64,000 nt of DNA, taken from assembly GCA_019448385.1 (NCBI GenBank), contig JAGTXO010000001.1, forward strand, positions 2,728,001-2,792,000, in the 5' to 3' direction. Below are positions 13,201 through 24,147 of this stretch, piece by piece. The position numbers were made by a program, and so were the translations under genes. Positions within the stretch are counted from its first letter, which is position 1, and every line of letters starts with the position of its first letter. The notes beneath the pieces are model-generated. The model was not told where the DNA came from. It did not search any database and saw only the letters and a list, made by a program, of their open reading frames with translations. Source of the stretch: Diacronema lutheri (Eukaryota; Haptophyta; Pavlovophyceae; Pavlovales; Pavlovaceae).

Positions 13201-16200
13201 GGCTCGATCGCGGCCACCGCCGCGCGCGCGCTCCAGAAGTACGCTGCGGCCGGCCCGGCCGGCACGCCGCGTGACGGCGGCGCCGCGGCCGCCGCGCTCG
13301 ACGGCTGGCTGTGCACGCTCTGCCGCTTCGCCGACGCGGCGGACGAAGCGCGCACCGCGTCGGACAAGGCGAGCGCGTCGAGCACGATGGGCGCGGCGTG
13401 CGCGTGCGCGTGCGCGCTGCTCGGCGTCGATGACGCGGACGACCTCGGCGCGCTCATGGCGGTGGCCGCGACGGCCGAGCGCGAGGCCGGGCCCGCGCGT
13501 GCGAATGGCGGCGCGGACGACGACGACGATGACGAGGAGGAGGAGGCGGAGGACGCGACCGCCGCGTCCATCGAGGCCGTCCAGTCGCGCCTGCTCCGCA
13601 TGAAGCAGTTCGCGGCGATCCTCGAGAAGGACATCCGCGCGTCCAAGATCACCGTCGGGCCGCAGCTCGAGCAGGTGCGCTCGAACGCGGCGTACATCAA
13701 CACGCACGAGCAGTCCAACTTTGAGAGCATCTGCCGCAATCCGGCGCTCATCGAGTCGGACGACGTCGCGCGCGACACGTTCCTCTTCACGATCAAGGCG
13801 CTCGACGCGGCTGACCCGGCCAAGGGCGGCGCGAAGGGCGCGGAGGACGAGAAGGCCGCGTCCAAGGAGCCGCTGGGGATGCAGGCGAAGCGGCTCGTCG
13901 GCTTCTCCTCCGATCGGATCAACGCGCAGAACTACGCGCTCTTCTGCACGCGCGTCGAGCAGCTGACGGCGGACGCGGAGGGCGGGCGGATGCGCGTGGA
14001 GGATTGGCCGAGGCTCGTCCAGCTGGGCACGTCGCTCTCGCATGCGGTCAACTCGGTGTCTCGGAGCAACGGGGGGGCATACAACCAGTTCTCGTGCCTG
14101 CGCTACCTCGCGCAGTGGGCGACCTCGCTCGGGTCGTACCTCGAGGGCTACGGCGAGCTCCTCTCCAAGCAGAAGCAGCTTGAGGCCGTCCGCGCCGAGG
14201 CCGCGTCGGCGCAGCGCGAGATCGACGAGGACCTGAGCGCGGCGATCGCCGCGGAGTCGGCGTCGCTGCCCGCCGACGTCGACCCGCTCGCCCTGCGCTC
14301 CGTCAAGAAGCAACTTCGCAGCCAGGGCATGCGCGCCGTGCCGCGCGCCGCTCTCATTGTCGCGCTCCAGCGGACGCTCAACCGCGAGGAGGACACGCTC
14401 GCGCTGCTCGAGCACCTGCCCGCGGCGCGGCGCGCGCTGGCGCTGCTCGCCGAGCCGACCAAGCTCGCCGACGCCGTGCGCGTCAACGAGCTGCTCCCAA
14501 AGCAGCTGCGCAAGGCGTCGGCGCTGCTCAAGACGGCCGAGCTCTTTCAGAACGCGGCGGCGATCGGCGACGAGCTGCGCGCCGAGATGATCGCAAAGAC
14601 GGCCAAGCGGCGCGAGGCGGACGCGGCGAGGCGCGAGGCGAGGCGCGAGGCGAAGGAGCGCGCGCGCGAGGCCAAGAAGGCCGCCGCCGAGGCCAAGGCG
14701 CTCGCCGCCAAGCTCAAGGCGGAGCTGCGCGCCGAGGAGCGCGCTCGCCGCGGCGCGGCGGCCGCCGCGCGCGACGGCGACCAGGAGGCGGAGGAAGCCG
14801 CAGAGGAGGAGGATGAGGAGGACGACGACGACGACGGCGGCGAGGAGGGCGAGGAGGGCGAGGAGGGCAAGGCCGACGAGGGCGAGCGCGAGGACGTGTT
14901 TACCGAGACGCAGCGCGTGATCGCAAACTGGCGCGACTACGGGTCGTGGTACCCCGGCTACGTGACTCGTTACGACCTGGCGTCAAACACCTACGACATC
15001 CAGTTCGACGATGGCGACTTTGAAGCGGGGCTGCCCGCGCGGCGGATCCGGCGCGAGGCCGCCGCCGACGACGACGACGACGCGGGCGCCGACGCTGGCG
15101 CGGGCGCGCAGGACGGCGACGACGCGTTCGCGTGGACCTTCTCGGCGCGAAACCTGAAGCGTGCCGACGGCGTCGAGCCGCCGCCGCTCACGCGCGCGGA
15201 GCACGCGATGCTCTCGTGGCTCGTCGCGACGATGGACGGCGCGTTTGCGCTGCAGGTCACCGATCCGCAGCGCCAGAAGGTCGCGATGCTCGACCGCCGC
15301 CTCGCGAGCCGCACGCGCGACCTCGACCGCCAGCTCAACCTGCGGCGCGCCAAGCTGTTGAGCAAGGCGGCATCGCTCGGCATCGAGCCGTACCCGTCGT
15401 GGACGGACTTCCCGTGGGCGCACCTCAAGGAGCGCGCAGCCATCGAGGACGAGCTCCGCCTCGCCATCGGGCTGCGCGACCTGCGCACGCTCGACGCGCT
15501 CGTGCCGCACGCCGAGGCCTCCGGGCTGCACAAGGCCACGTCGCCCGTGCTCTTCGCCGCGCAGGAGCTGCGCGCGACGCTGCACGCGGAGGGCGCGACC
15601 ACGCGCCGTGTCGGCGAGCTCACCATCCACGACCGGCCGACCGGCGCGCGCGGCGCCGGCGGCGCGCCGACCTCAACCGCGCCCTCGACGTCTTCCTCGA
15701 GCACGTGGAGACGGAGGTGCCGGACGGCGTGCCCGTGTCGCGCCGCTTCGTCGACGTGCTCGCCGAGCGGAAGGACGGTTTCCTGGACTTCATCCGGACC
15801 GGCGACGACGCGCGGATGGTCGGCGTGATCCTCGAGGCCGTCTCGCTCTCCGAGGGCGTGGGCGAGATCGAGACGGAGCAGTGCCGCGAGCAGGAGGCGG
15901 AGAAGGAGAAGGACCAGGAGCAGGAGCAGGAGATTGAGATGGAGCGTTACGCCGACCTCGCGTATCAGCGCGACGGCGAGGAGCCGCGCCGGTGGCCGTT
16001 GGTCGACCTCGCGTCCGGCACCAAGCTCTTCGAGTCCGGCGCTTTCTACGGCGCGTCGGACTTTCGGCTCTACTCGCGCTCGTCGCTACCGTTCCCGCGC
16101 TACCTGCACCTCTCGCGCAACTACTTTGGCCTGCACTGGGTCGGCGAGCGCCGTCTCAAGAACGTCGTGTGCGCGCTCGATTGGGTGCCGTCGGACGCGG

Positions 16201-19200
16201 CGCGCAAGACCGCGCCGCCGCGCCGCGCGGAGCTGAGCGACGCGCAGGCGCGCAAGCTGCACAACGCGCTGCGGCTGCTCGACACGGACGGGTCGGGCGT
16301 CTTTGAGGCCTCCGAGGTGATCGAGGCGCTCCGCTCCGCCGAGGACATCGTCCTCACCGAGCCCGAGCTGCAGGAGCTGCTGCGCGCAGCCGCCGACGGC
16401 GAGGGCGACGCCGCGCTCGCCGCGGCCGCCGGCCGGCGCGGCAGCGGCAGCGGTGGCGGCGGCACGACCGCGGGCGGCGTGGCGCGGCGCCTGCGCGGCA
16501 GCACGTCGAGCCCCGCGCGCAACGCCGCGGCCACCGGCGCTGGCGGCGGTGACGCCGGCGGCACTTCCGTTGGCGGCGGTTACGCCCGCGGCGGTTACGC
16601 TGACGAGTCGGCGCGCGCGCGCGGGCACGCGCTCACGCTCGACCAGCTAATGGCGGTGCTCACGTCGGGCGGGTTCCGCAAGGAGGAGGAGGGGCGGCAC
16701 CGCGTCATCGTCTCGCTCGGCGAGGCCGAGACCGTGCGCTGCGCGCTCCACTTGCGCCAGGCGCGCGGCGAGGATCTCGTTGTCGGCCACGACGTCAGCC
16801 TCGCGCTGCGGTGCGTCGCGGCGCAGGACGTGGTGCTTGACGCGTCGGCGTCGTGGACGAAGCCGCCGCAGTACCAGGCGCAGGCCGCGCACAACTGCTC
16901 GCGCTTCTTCGACTGCGCGATGCACTTTGCACCCGCTGAGCTCAACATCCTCCTCCGCTCGATCCCCGCCGCGCCCGCACGCCGCCGCATCTGGTTCAGC
17001 ATGGCGCTCGCGTGCCGACGGCGCATGTCCAAGCGATGGGAGCAGACGCCGCTCGCAAAGCTTTTCACACTCGAGGACGAGTGGGCGCTTCTCAAGCAGC
17101 GCGCGCAGGCGGTGCGCGCGCACGCGCGCGCGCGCGCGCGCGCTGCCGTCCGCGTGCGCGGCCACGGCGCTCACCGTTACGCCATCCGTTACGCCATCCG
17201 TTACGCTATCCGTTACCTCCATTCCCGCGCGCACACGCCGCGCGCGCAGGTGCGCGTGCGCGAGGCGATTCGCGCGCGCGGGCTGATGCTGCACGACGCG
17301 TTCACCAAGTTTGACGCCGACCAGAACGGGCTGCTCACCCTCGCCGAGGTGTACGGCGCGCTGGACTGGCTGCAGGTGCCGGACGTGACACCTGCGGATA
17401 TCCTCTTCTTCGTGCGCTCGATCACATCCAAGCCGCACATCACGTGCGCGCGATGCGCGATGCGCGCGCCGCACGTCGGCGCCGTGGTGGATGCTCGGCG
17501 GTCTGCGCGCGCAGTGGCGCGCGCGCACGCTGCGCCCGGCTTACGCGCCGCGCCGCGCGAAACGCGCGACGCGTTGCGCCGCGCAGCTATGCCGATTTCG
17601 TCGAGGTGCTCTGCCCTCCCGAGGAGCTCGAAGCGATGAACATGGCGGGCGGAGAGGACGCGTCCGTCGCGGCCGCGGCCGCTGCGGGCGGCGGTGGCGC
17701 GGGCGGCGCGCGGCCGCTCGAGCGCCAAAAGTCAAAAGTGCGCCCTAAGGGCGAGGTCGAGTTGCAGCTGCTCCTCGACGAGACGGTCGCGGCCGAGCGG
17801 CGCGCGGAGAGCCTCCTCGAGGAGTCGGAGGCGAAACTCGTCGCGGACGCGCAGGCGAAGCTCGAGGCCGCGCTCGTCGACTCGGATTTCGGCTGGATGC
17901 GCCAGACGCGCCGCGCGGCGGCGGCCAACCCGCGCACCACGCGCACGTCGAGCTTCTACGACTTGTCGCGCGGCGCGTTGGGCAGCCAGGAGGGCGGCCC
18001 TCAGTGGCTCGAGGGGCGGGGCAAATGGCTTTTCGTCAAGCATGGCGGGCTGCGCTGCCTGAAATGCTGGCCGTCCACCTTCCTCGTCCTGCGCGTGCCC
18101 TTTCGCAAGAACGGCGGCGGCACGCACCTCAACGCGTGCGCGCGCGCGCGCGCGCGCGCGCACGCGTTCGCACCGTCGCCGTCTGCGCAGCGCTCGTCTC
18201 ACACGTCCCGCTTCCGGCCTCCGACCCCCGACCCCGCCCTGCCCATACCCCTCCCTGCCCCTGCGCCGCGCCGCGCGCGCGCCCCGCCGCAGGTACACGC
18301 TCTCGGTGCACCTCAAATGCCTCGACGCATCGTCACGCAACCTTGTCTCAACGGCCGGGTGGGACCAGTGGGCTGCCGCCAAGGAGAATGACGACGAGGC
18401 GCAGCTGAGGCTCAACGACGCGGGCGCGCCCGGCGCGCTCGAGACCTTTGGCGATGGCGACGCGCCGACGCTCGCGCACTCGACATGGGCGACGGTGACG
18501 ATCACCGTCGACACGACGGCCAACATGATGCGCGTGTATGTTGACGGCGAGCAGTCCGTTGAGATCACGTCGCCCAAGGTCGGCCGCGATGGGCAGTTTG
18601 CGCTCAAGGGGCGGCTCGCGCTGCTCTACGCGCGCTCGCGCCGGGACGACGACGACGCGGAGTACGACTCGGTGTACGTGCGCGCGGTGAGCGTGCACAA
18701 TCGCATCCTCTCCGCCGAGGCGATCAAGGGCGAGGCCGCCGCGTACGAGCGCATGCTGCTCGAGGATGCGATCGGCGCCGCGCCGCGACACTACCGCGCG
18801 CCGCTCGCCGAGATGCAGCTCGACGAGCCGGCCGACTCGCTCGCGGAGCTCAAAGAGCGACTCGTTGAGATGCGCGACGCCGTCGGCCGCTCAGCGACCG
18901 ACCTGTGGGCCGCGCTGCTCATGCGCGACGAGCGGTCGGCGGCTGATGTGCTCGGCGGTCTGAATGCGCACCAGCCGATGCAGCTCTCGCACTGGCGCTC
19001 GCCCAACGTCGAGGCGGACGAGAGCGCGGGCATCCCGGGCGAGCACCTCCTGCATGCCGCCGCGTTCGCCGCGAACAGCACGGCGCTGGAGCTGCTGCTC
19101 AACGCGGCGGAGGACGAGGCGGCGCTGTGCGAGCGCGAGATCTCGACCAACTCGATCGGAGGCGTCGAACGCGCCGCGGCGGGCGGCGCAGCGGGCGGCG

Positions 19201-20385
19201 CGGTCGCGGGCCGCGGCCGGCTCGAGCGCAGCGCGAGCAACGAGCCTCCGCCCGCCATCTTTGTTTCGTCGGGCCGCATGCTGCTTCTCGAGCGCGGCAA
19301 TGATGATCCGACCGGCGTGCGGCGCAAGCTTGTCAACCGTCGCGGCGCCAAGACCAAGTGCACGCCGCTGCACGCCGCGGCGAGCGCGGGGCACGCGCAC
19401 GTCATCTCCAAGCTCATCGACGCTGGTGCGCTGCGCCCACGCGCACGCCACACTGCGGCGCGCGCGCGCGCGCGCATGCATTCGCTGCGCGTCGGCGCGA
19501 TCGACGGTGGTCGCTGGCCACGCGACCCTCACGGGCGGTCGCCGCGCGCCTCGTCTTCCCGCCCGCCGCCCGCCGCCCGCCCCGCGCGCGCGTGCAGGCG
19601 CGATCGTCGACGCACAGTCCGCGACATTGCGCACGCCGCTGCACGTGGCGTGCGCCAAGGGCTGGGCCGAGGCGGCGCTCGCTCTTGTCACCGCCGGTGA
19701 GCCGCGCGCACCCGCTGCGGCGCCTCGCCTCAGCCCAGCCCCCCGTTTCCTCTCGTCAGCCGCGTTCTGAGCGCGCGCGCCGCACCGCCGCCGCCGCCGC
19801 CTGCTCACCGCACGGCTGCACGCCACACGCGCCCATTGCATGCGTGCGATTGTGGCTGTTTTTTTTGTTGTTGTTGTTGTTGCAGGAGCCGACCCGTACC
19901 GCACGAGCCCCGGACTGGAAACGCCGCTCTCGCTCCTGCGCAAGTGGGCAAGCGCCGACCCGAAGGGCGAGGCCGCAGTGCGCGCGATCGCAAAGACGTG
20001 GGAGGAGAATGGGGGTGCAGACGGGGCTGGCGCGGCGGCAGACCACGACGACGACGACGACGGCGACGAGGGCGAGGGCGAGGGCGAGGGCGACGCTGAG
20101 GACGCGCGCGCGCGCGACCGCGCGCAGCTTGGCGGCAGCTCGGCCATGCGCGCCAGCGGCGAGGACCAGGACAAGGGCGAGCGCGGCGGGAAGAGCACCG
20201 CGCCCAAGCGCGAGCGCGACGTGCTCGACGCCGACCGGATCGAGATCGACCAGTTGTACACGGATCAGGACGACGTGCTGCGCAGGCGGTACGAGGGCGC
20301 GCTGTCCGACTCGGACAATGGCTCGGACGACGAGGGCGACGGCGACGGCGCGAATGACGAGGACTCGTACGACGAGGACGATTAG
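1..20385 (+). CDS. Giant DUF3638/DUF3645 multidomain protein, 5' partial
   Basis: Reading frame is open at base 1, so the start lies outside the window. Exons: 1-2431, 2540-3539, 3728-9558, 9683-10283, 10443-10589, 10829-11684, 11869-17111, 17250-17443, 17587-18135, 18293-19425, 19598-19696, 19886-20385 (TAG). Domains in order: thioredoxin/nucleoredoxin fold with WCPPC (about 1150-1520); long helical region; DUF3638 with MGGGKT (about 9100) and MDEVD (about 9500); DUF3645 (10443-10900, KLAIPFVGKDVP); a GMDIPQ...MRGIGRGQ segment (about 11880-12000); a second thioredoxin fold without cysteines (12400-12730); charged coiled coil; Tudor/agenet-like segment (14910-15060); EF-hands (16230-16335, 17285-17370); LamG-like domain (18290-18620); ankyrin repeats (19040-19690); acidic tail. 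Fungal DUF3638 proteins are often labelled ubiquitinyl hydrolases; I see no recognised protease triad, so biochemical function is unknown. One frame break occurs near 15640-15670. Splicing was inferred from frame continuity and motif joining. Confidence 0.85.
4137..4208 (+). repeat. In-frame GGCGCG dinucleotide-residue repeat (Gly-Ala run)
   Basis: A hexanucleotide GGGCGC array lies inside exon 3 of the giant DUF3638 gene and encodes a run of alternating Gly and Ala. It is a low-complexity linker, likely length-variable, between the N-terminal helical part and the DUF3638 core. Confidence 0.85.
7682..7772 (+). repeat. In-frame Gly-Gly-Gly-Trp minisatellite
   Basis: About 90 bp of repeated GGCGGCGGTTGG-type units encode a glycine/tryptophan-rich tract inside the giant DUF3638 protein. 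Regularly spaced Trp in a Gly background is unusual and could act as a flexible, sticky linker; that role is a guess. Confidence 0.85.
11685..11868 (+). other. GC-AG intron in giant DUF3638 gene
   Basis: The exon ends ...TTC GAC CAG and the next base pair is GC, followed by 184 bp ending GCGCCAG. Joining CAG to GTGCACACG gives FFDQVHTTGMD and restores the frame used downstream. No GT near the boundary gives the same continuity. Confidence 0.8.
17112..17249 (+). other. Intron with a 12-bp tandem repeat (CGTTACGCCATC)
   Basis: This 138-bp GT-AG intron is a multiple of three and stop-free, so it could be mistaken for coding sequence. It holds about three copies of CGTTACGCCATC around 17175-17215 and a CG dinucleotide run at its 5' end. 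Confidence 0.8.
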
Positions 20386-20501
20386 GGCATGGTGTAGGGC
20401 TGGAGAGGCTTTGTCCGGGCAGGAAGGGCAGTCCGGATGCGACGCTCATCCGCGCAGCAGCGCGCGCCCCACGAAGCCAGGCACAGAAGCACTTCCCTCC
20501 G

Positions 20502-20503
<2 letters not shown>

Positions 20504-20541
<38 letters not shown>
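20504..20541 (+). repeat. 38-bp poly-G tract in the leader of the FN3-like gene
   Basis: An uninterrupted run of G lies 21 bp before the proposed ATG at 20563 and 118 bp after the stop of the giant gene. It is the only long homopolymer in the window that reads as G, not C, in its gene's sense direction. It could form quadruplex structure in a leader RNA. Confidence 0.85.
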
Positions 20542-20543
<2 letters not shown>

Positions 20544-20562
20544 ACCTCTGACTGGACCGCTG

Positions 20563-23166
20563 ATGACTGTCGAACTCCCGCCCTTCTCGACGGACCACGT
20601 TCAAATTCCGGCCATGTCCGCCGCCCAGCGCCGCCAGCAGCAGGAGGCGTACGCAGAGGGGTTTCGCGCCGGCCTCTCGCGCGCGCAACAGGCGGCGCGC
20701 GTCGCCAAGCGGGTGACCGCACGGCCTACGAGCGCGGGCGAGGACGGCTCGCCGCCACTGACGCTTACGCTCTGGTCGCACGACGCGGAGCCGACCGCGC
20801 TCGCGACGGGCGTCTCGCCGACGAGCCTGACAAACATGGACCTTGTCCTGCGCGTGGCCGCGCTGGCGGGCGAGGCGCTCGCTTGGGCTGTTGCAGATGA
20901 GTGCGCGCGCAACACGGCGCTCGTGCTGCCCGCGGCGGACGTGGCCAGCTGCGCAGCTCACGCGCTTGAGCATCTCGGCGTGTACGAGCGCGCCGGGGTG
21001 CGGCGCGTGCCGCCCACGTCCGTGCCGCGCGCGGAGCTGCAGGATGGTCTCACGTGGTTGCGCGCCGTGCACGCCGATTTTGCGCGCCCGAGCTACGCTC
21101 GCTTTCACGCGGTGCACGACGCCGAGCTCGACGCGGCGTTTGCTCGCGCAGGCGCGATCGTGCGCGCGCTCAGCGCGCAGGGCTCAGGCCTGCGCAAAAA
21201 CCTGCACGCGGTGCAGCTGCACGCGAGGCACGCGAGGCGCGCGGCGGCCGAGCACGCGGGTGCGCGCTACGGTGGCCTCGGCGCGCGCGGCACCGGCGCC
21301 TCAGCCGACGCGCACGCGCACGAGGTTGGCGCAGGTCCGCGCAACGTCGCCGAGCTGGAGGCGCGCGTGCGCGCGCTGCTCGGCGGCGCGGACGGCGATG
21401 AGGACGGCGCATTGCCGCCACCACCGCCAAGCGCGAGCGCGCTGCCAGCCGCTGCAGCCGCTGCGCGGGGTACGCCGTTGGCGAACGCGCCGCCTCGCGA
21501 CGCCACGACGACCGCCAAGCCGCCCGTTGCCACCGCGGCCTTGCTGTCGCCGTCACCCTCAAACGCGGCGCCGCAGCCGCCCCAGCCGACCGCGACGGGT
21601 GTGCCAGCGCAGCCGCAGCCGCCGCTTGCCCTGCCCGAACTGGCGGCGCGCATGCGCGCGCTCGTCGCGCAGCGCGACGCCGCGGTGCGTGCCGAGCTCG
21701 CCGCCGCCGCGGCGAAGGACTATGTCCAAGCTGCCGCGCACAAGACGGAGGCCGACGAAGCGGCGGAGGACGCGGAGGACGCGCGCGTCTCGGCGGAGGC
21801 GCGCGCGCGCCGCGCGCGCGAGCGTGTGCTCTCGGCACGCGCGCTGCTCGCGGTCGCAACGCGCCTTGAGCTCACTGCGGCGATGGCGAGAGATTACGTG
21901 ACGGGCGCGGCGCGCGTCGCGCGCTCGCGCGTCGCACTCGAGCGCGAGCTCGACGAGGCGGTGCGCGCGGCGGACTACGTTGCGCAGCTGCCTGCGCGAC
22001 TGGCGCCTCCGCGGCTCGTCGGCGGGCAGCTTCGCAGCTTCGACGTGCGCTGGGTCGCAGACGGCGCAGACGCGGGCGCAGGCGCCCACGCGCACCGTCC
22101 GCGGTTGCGCTTCGAAGGCGTCGTGGCGTACGCGCTGCAGTGGGCGCGAGAGGACACGATCGAGCTGCGCCGGCCGCGCGCTGCGGTGTCGCCCGCGACG
22201 GCGCCAACGACGAAGGGCGCCGGCGCGCCGGCGCAGCGCGCGGGCAAGCCGCCGGCGCAGGGCACAGGCGCGCCGCCGGCGCAGGGCACAGGCGCGCACG
22301 GTGCGGCCGGTGCGGCCGGTGCAGATGGCACCGCGCAGATGGCGCAGCTGTGGGCGGCGCTCGCCGCGCTCGTGCCGGAGATCCTCAGCCCTGCCGTGCG
22401 CAGTCTCGTCGTGCGCGGTGTGCCCGCGGGCAGCAGGCCGCTGCCGGCGCAGCGCGACGCCGCGCCCGGCGGTAAGGGCGGCGCAGATGCGCAACCTGCC
22501 GCCGCCGCCACGTGCGCTGCTGCCGCGCCCGGCGGGCCGCGCGCCGACGCGGCGACGGCAGGGCCGCCTGACTCGGCCGCTAGGGCGGCAGTGGCCAATG
22601 CATCAGCATGGCGGCTCACGCTCATCTGGCGCGGTCAATCGGCAGGCTCGCCGCCAGACGGCGCGCGCCTCTCACCCGGTGGCGCGGGAGTTGAGCGGTC
22701 GGTGCAGACACGCATCGTGCCCGTACACGCCGAGCTCGCGCACGCGATCCGCGCGCTGGGCGACTCGACGACTGAGCGGCCGCCGGACGACACCGCCTTC
22801 ACCGTCGACGCGGGCGGAGGCGAGCTGCGCTGCCCAATCGAGGACTTGCCTCTTGAGCTCGAACGCGACGGCGTGCCCGTCCCGAACGCTGCGCTGCCCA
22901 CGCCGGTCGACGCACCGCCTGCCGCGCCCGCGGTCGCGCCTGCGGCGGGCGCGGCGGCGAGCACGGCCGGCATGGGCGGCGCGCCGAGCGCGAGCGCGGC
23001 GGCGCCACCGGCGACGACGCCCGCCGCGCTCAGCGTCTTCCGAGCGTGCCGAGTTGCGCCCCTCGAGCCGGGCGTCGCCTACCGGCTGCGTGTGATCGCC
23101 GTGAGCGCGGCGAACCTCGACGGCGCGCCATCAGCTGAGCTGCGGTGCACCACGGCGGCTACATAA
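20563..23166 (+). CDS. Coiled-coil protein with C-terminal FN3-like domain
   Basis: Single-exon gene of 867 residues, not recognised by name. The ATG at 20563 was chosen because an upstream in-frame ATG at 20437 would force translation through a 38-bp poly-G tract. An N-terminal RRQQQEAYAEGFRAG helix is followed by a mostly helical region, Ala/Pro-rich linkers (about 21400-21620), and an alanine/arginine-rich coiled coil (about 21630-22000) containing a short UVR-like KDYVQAAAHKTEAD element repeated as RDYVTGAARV. The C terminus reads LEPGVAYRLRVIAVSAAN, the typical end of a fibronectin type III domain, preceded by FDVRWVADG and VVAYALQW strands that may be further FN3 sheets. No signal peptide or membrane segment is visible. 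It starts 177 bp after the giant gene on the same strand. Confidence 0.75.
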   Translation: MTVELPPFSTDHVQIPAMSAAQRRQQQEAYAEGFRAGLSRAQQAARVAKRVTARPTSAGEDGSPPLTLTLWSHDAEPTALATGVSPTSLTNMDLVLRVAALAGEALAWAVADECARNTALVLPAADVASCAAHALEHLGVYERAGVRRVPPTSVPRAELQDGLTWLRAVHADFARPSYARFHAVHDAELDAAFARAGAIVRALSAQGSGLRKNLHAVQLHARHARRAAAEHAGARYGGLGARGTGASADAHAHEVGAGPRNVAELEARVRALLGGADGDEDGALPPPPPSASALPAAAAAARGTPLANAPPRDATTTAKPPVATAALLSPSPSNAAPQPPQPTATGVPAQPQPPLALPELAARMRALVAQRDAAVRAELAAAAAKDYVQAAAHKTEADEAAEDAEDARVSAEARARRARERVLSARALLAVATRLELTAAMARDYVTGAARVARSRVALERELDEAVRAADYVAQLPARLAPPRLVGGQLRSFDVRWVADGADAGAGAHAHRPRLRFEGVVAYALQWAREDTIELRRPRAAVSPATAPTTKGAGAPAQRAGKPPAQGTGAPPAQGTGAHGAAGAAGADGTAQMAQLWAALAALVPEILSPAVRSLVVRGVPAGSRPLPAQRDAAPGGKGGADAQPAAAATCAAAAPGGPRADAATAGPPDSAARAAVANASAWRLTLIWRGQSAGSPPDGARLSPGGAGVERSVQTRIVPVHAELAHAIRALGDSTTERPPDDTAFTVDAGGGELRCPIEDLPLELERDGVPVPNAALPTPVDAPPAAPAVAPAAGAAASTAGMGGAPSASAAAPPATTPAALSVFRACRVAPLEPGVAYRLRVIAVSAANLDGAPSAELRCTTAAT

Positions 23167-23193
23167 GGTCGTGGGCTGCGGTGCACCACGGCG
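23139..23193 (+). repeat. 19-bp direct repeat across the stop codon
   Basis: GCTGCGGTGCACCACGGCG occurs at 23139-23157, just before the stop of the FN3-like gene, and again at 23175-23193 after it. The second copy is followed by GTCTTCCGAGC, which also occurs at about 23034 inside the gene, so the 3' flank looks like a rearranged duplicate of the gene end. Confidence 0.7.
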
Positions 23194-23361
23194 TCTTCCG
23201 AGCAGCGGGTACACAAGGCCGGGTGCGCCAGCCACGCAAGTGTCAGGATTGAGCTCAGCAGGAGGTCGTGCGAGGCGAGAGGGAGTCCACGTCAACGCAA
23301 ACGCGCTCGCCGCGACTGCTGCAAGAGCCCACAAGACGTCAGGCTCGCCGCGCGCCGCGGC

Positions 23362-23781
23362 TCACGCCGCAAGCGCCTTGGCATGCGCGATGTACGACAG
23401 CCGAGGAAAGCTGGCCAAGTAGGCGTCGCCCTCCGCTTTGATCCGGCCCTGCTCCGGCCCGCGCCCCTTGGGCGCTCCTTCGCCGTACCCGTCGTAGATA
23501 CGTTCCACGACGTCCGCCATCCCACCGCCGAGCACGACCGCAAACGGCGCAAAGCCCTGGCTGTCGAGGAAGGCGTTGTCGGCCAGGTTGAAGAACACCT
23601 GGCACGTGCGCGCGTTCGGCCCGGACGTGGCGAACGTGACCGTGCCGCGCGCGTTGGTCTGCTCGGGCTCGTCGTCCTCGATCCGCTTGCTCGACCATTG
23701 CGCGTAGAGCGTCGGGTCTCCGCAGATCCCGACCTGCCGCGCAGCACGCGCCGAGCCGCCAAAGGGAAAGGGGAAGGGAAA

Positions 23782-23825
<44 letters not shown>

Positions 23826-24147
23826 GGGAGGGGGGGCGCATGAGCGCGCCATCTTGCGCATCAGCCAGCGCGGCCTCGCCAAGTAGCAGCACGCGTGCCT
23901 GCGCCATGAAGTTCGGCACGACCCTGTGGAAGCGGCATCCGTCGTAATACCCTGCCTCCACAAGCTCGCGGAAGCGTGCAGCGCCGCGCGGCGCCCACTC
24001 GGGGTGAACCTCGAGGATCAGCGGCACCTGCGTCGCCTCGTCGATCTGTACGAGCATCTCCACCTTGAACGACGAGCCCATGCTCCGCGGCCGATGAGAC
24101 TCAAACGACTGCTGGTTCCTCCGAATCTGAGAAGGGGCGCTGCCCAT
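23362..24147 (-). CDS. Cyclophilin-type peptidyl-prolyl cis-trans isomerase
   Basis: Two exons, 24147-23899 and 23733-23362, give 206 residues. Family features: FHRVVPNFMAQ (with the catalytic Arg of FHRVV), GDP, GTVTFATSGPNARTCQVFFN, and DNAFLDSQGFAPFAVVLGGG. This matches the eukaryotic FMAQxGIxGDP cyclophilin subgroup. The tryptophan and histidine of classical cyclophilin A near the C-terminal end of the active site are not conserved, as in that subgroup, so drug binding is uncertain. The predicted role is proline isomerisation during protein folding. An alternative start (MGSSFKVEM, 24081) would remove 22 residues. No targeting signal is evident. The gene converges on the FN3-like gene with 195 bp between stops. 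Confidence 0.9.
23734..23898 (-). other. GC-AG intron of the cyclophilin gene with poly-C tract
   Basis: The exon ends ATG GCG CAG and the intron starts GCACGC; it ends GCGGCAG. Excision gives FMAQVGICGDP, exactly the family pattern. Using the nearest GT donor would insert two extra residues. A 43-bp homopolymer (23782-23824, C in the sense strand) sits about 48 bp before the acceptor and probably acts as the pyrimidine tract. Confidence 0.85.

Noticed and set aside
11668-14415. Minus-strand open frame of about 915 codons
   Set aside because: Same cause: shadow of exons 6-7 of the giant gene. The plus strand has recognisable domains and the minus has only Arg/Leu-rich sequence.
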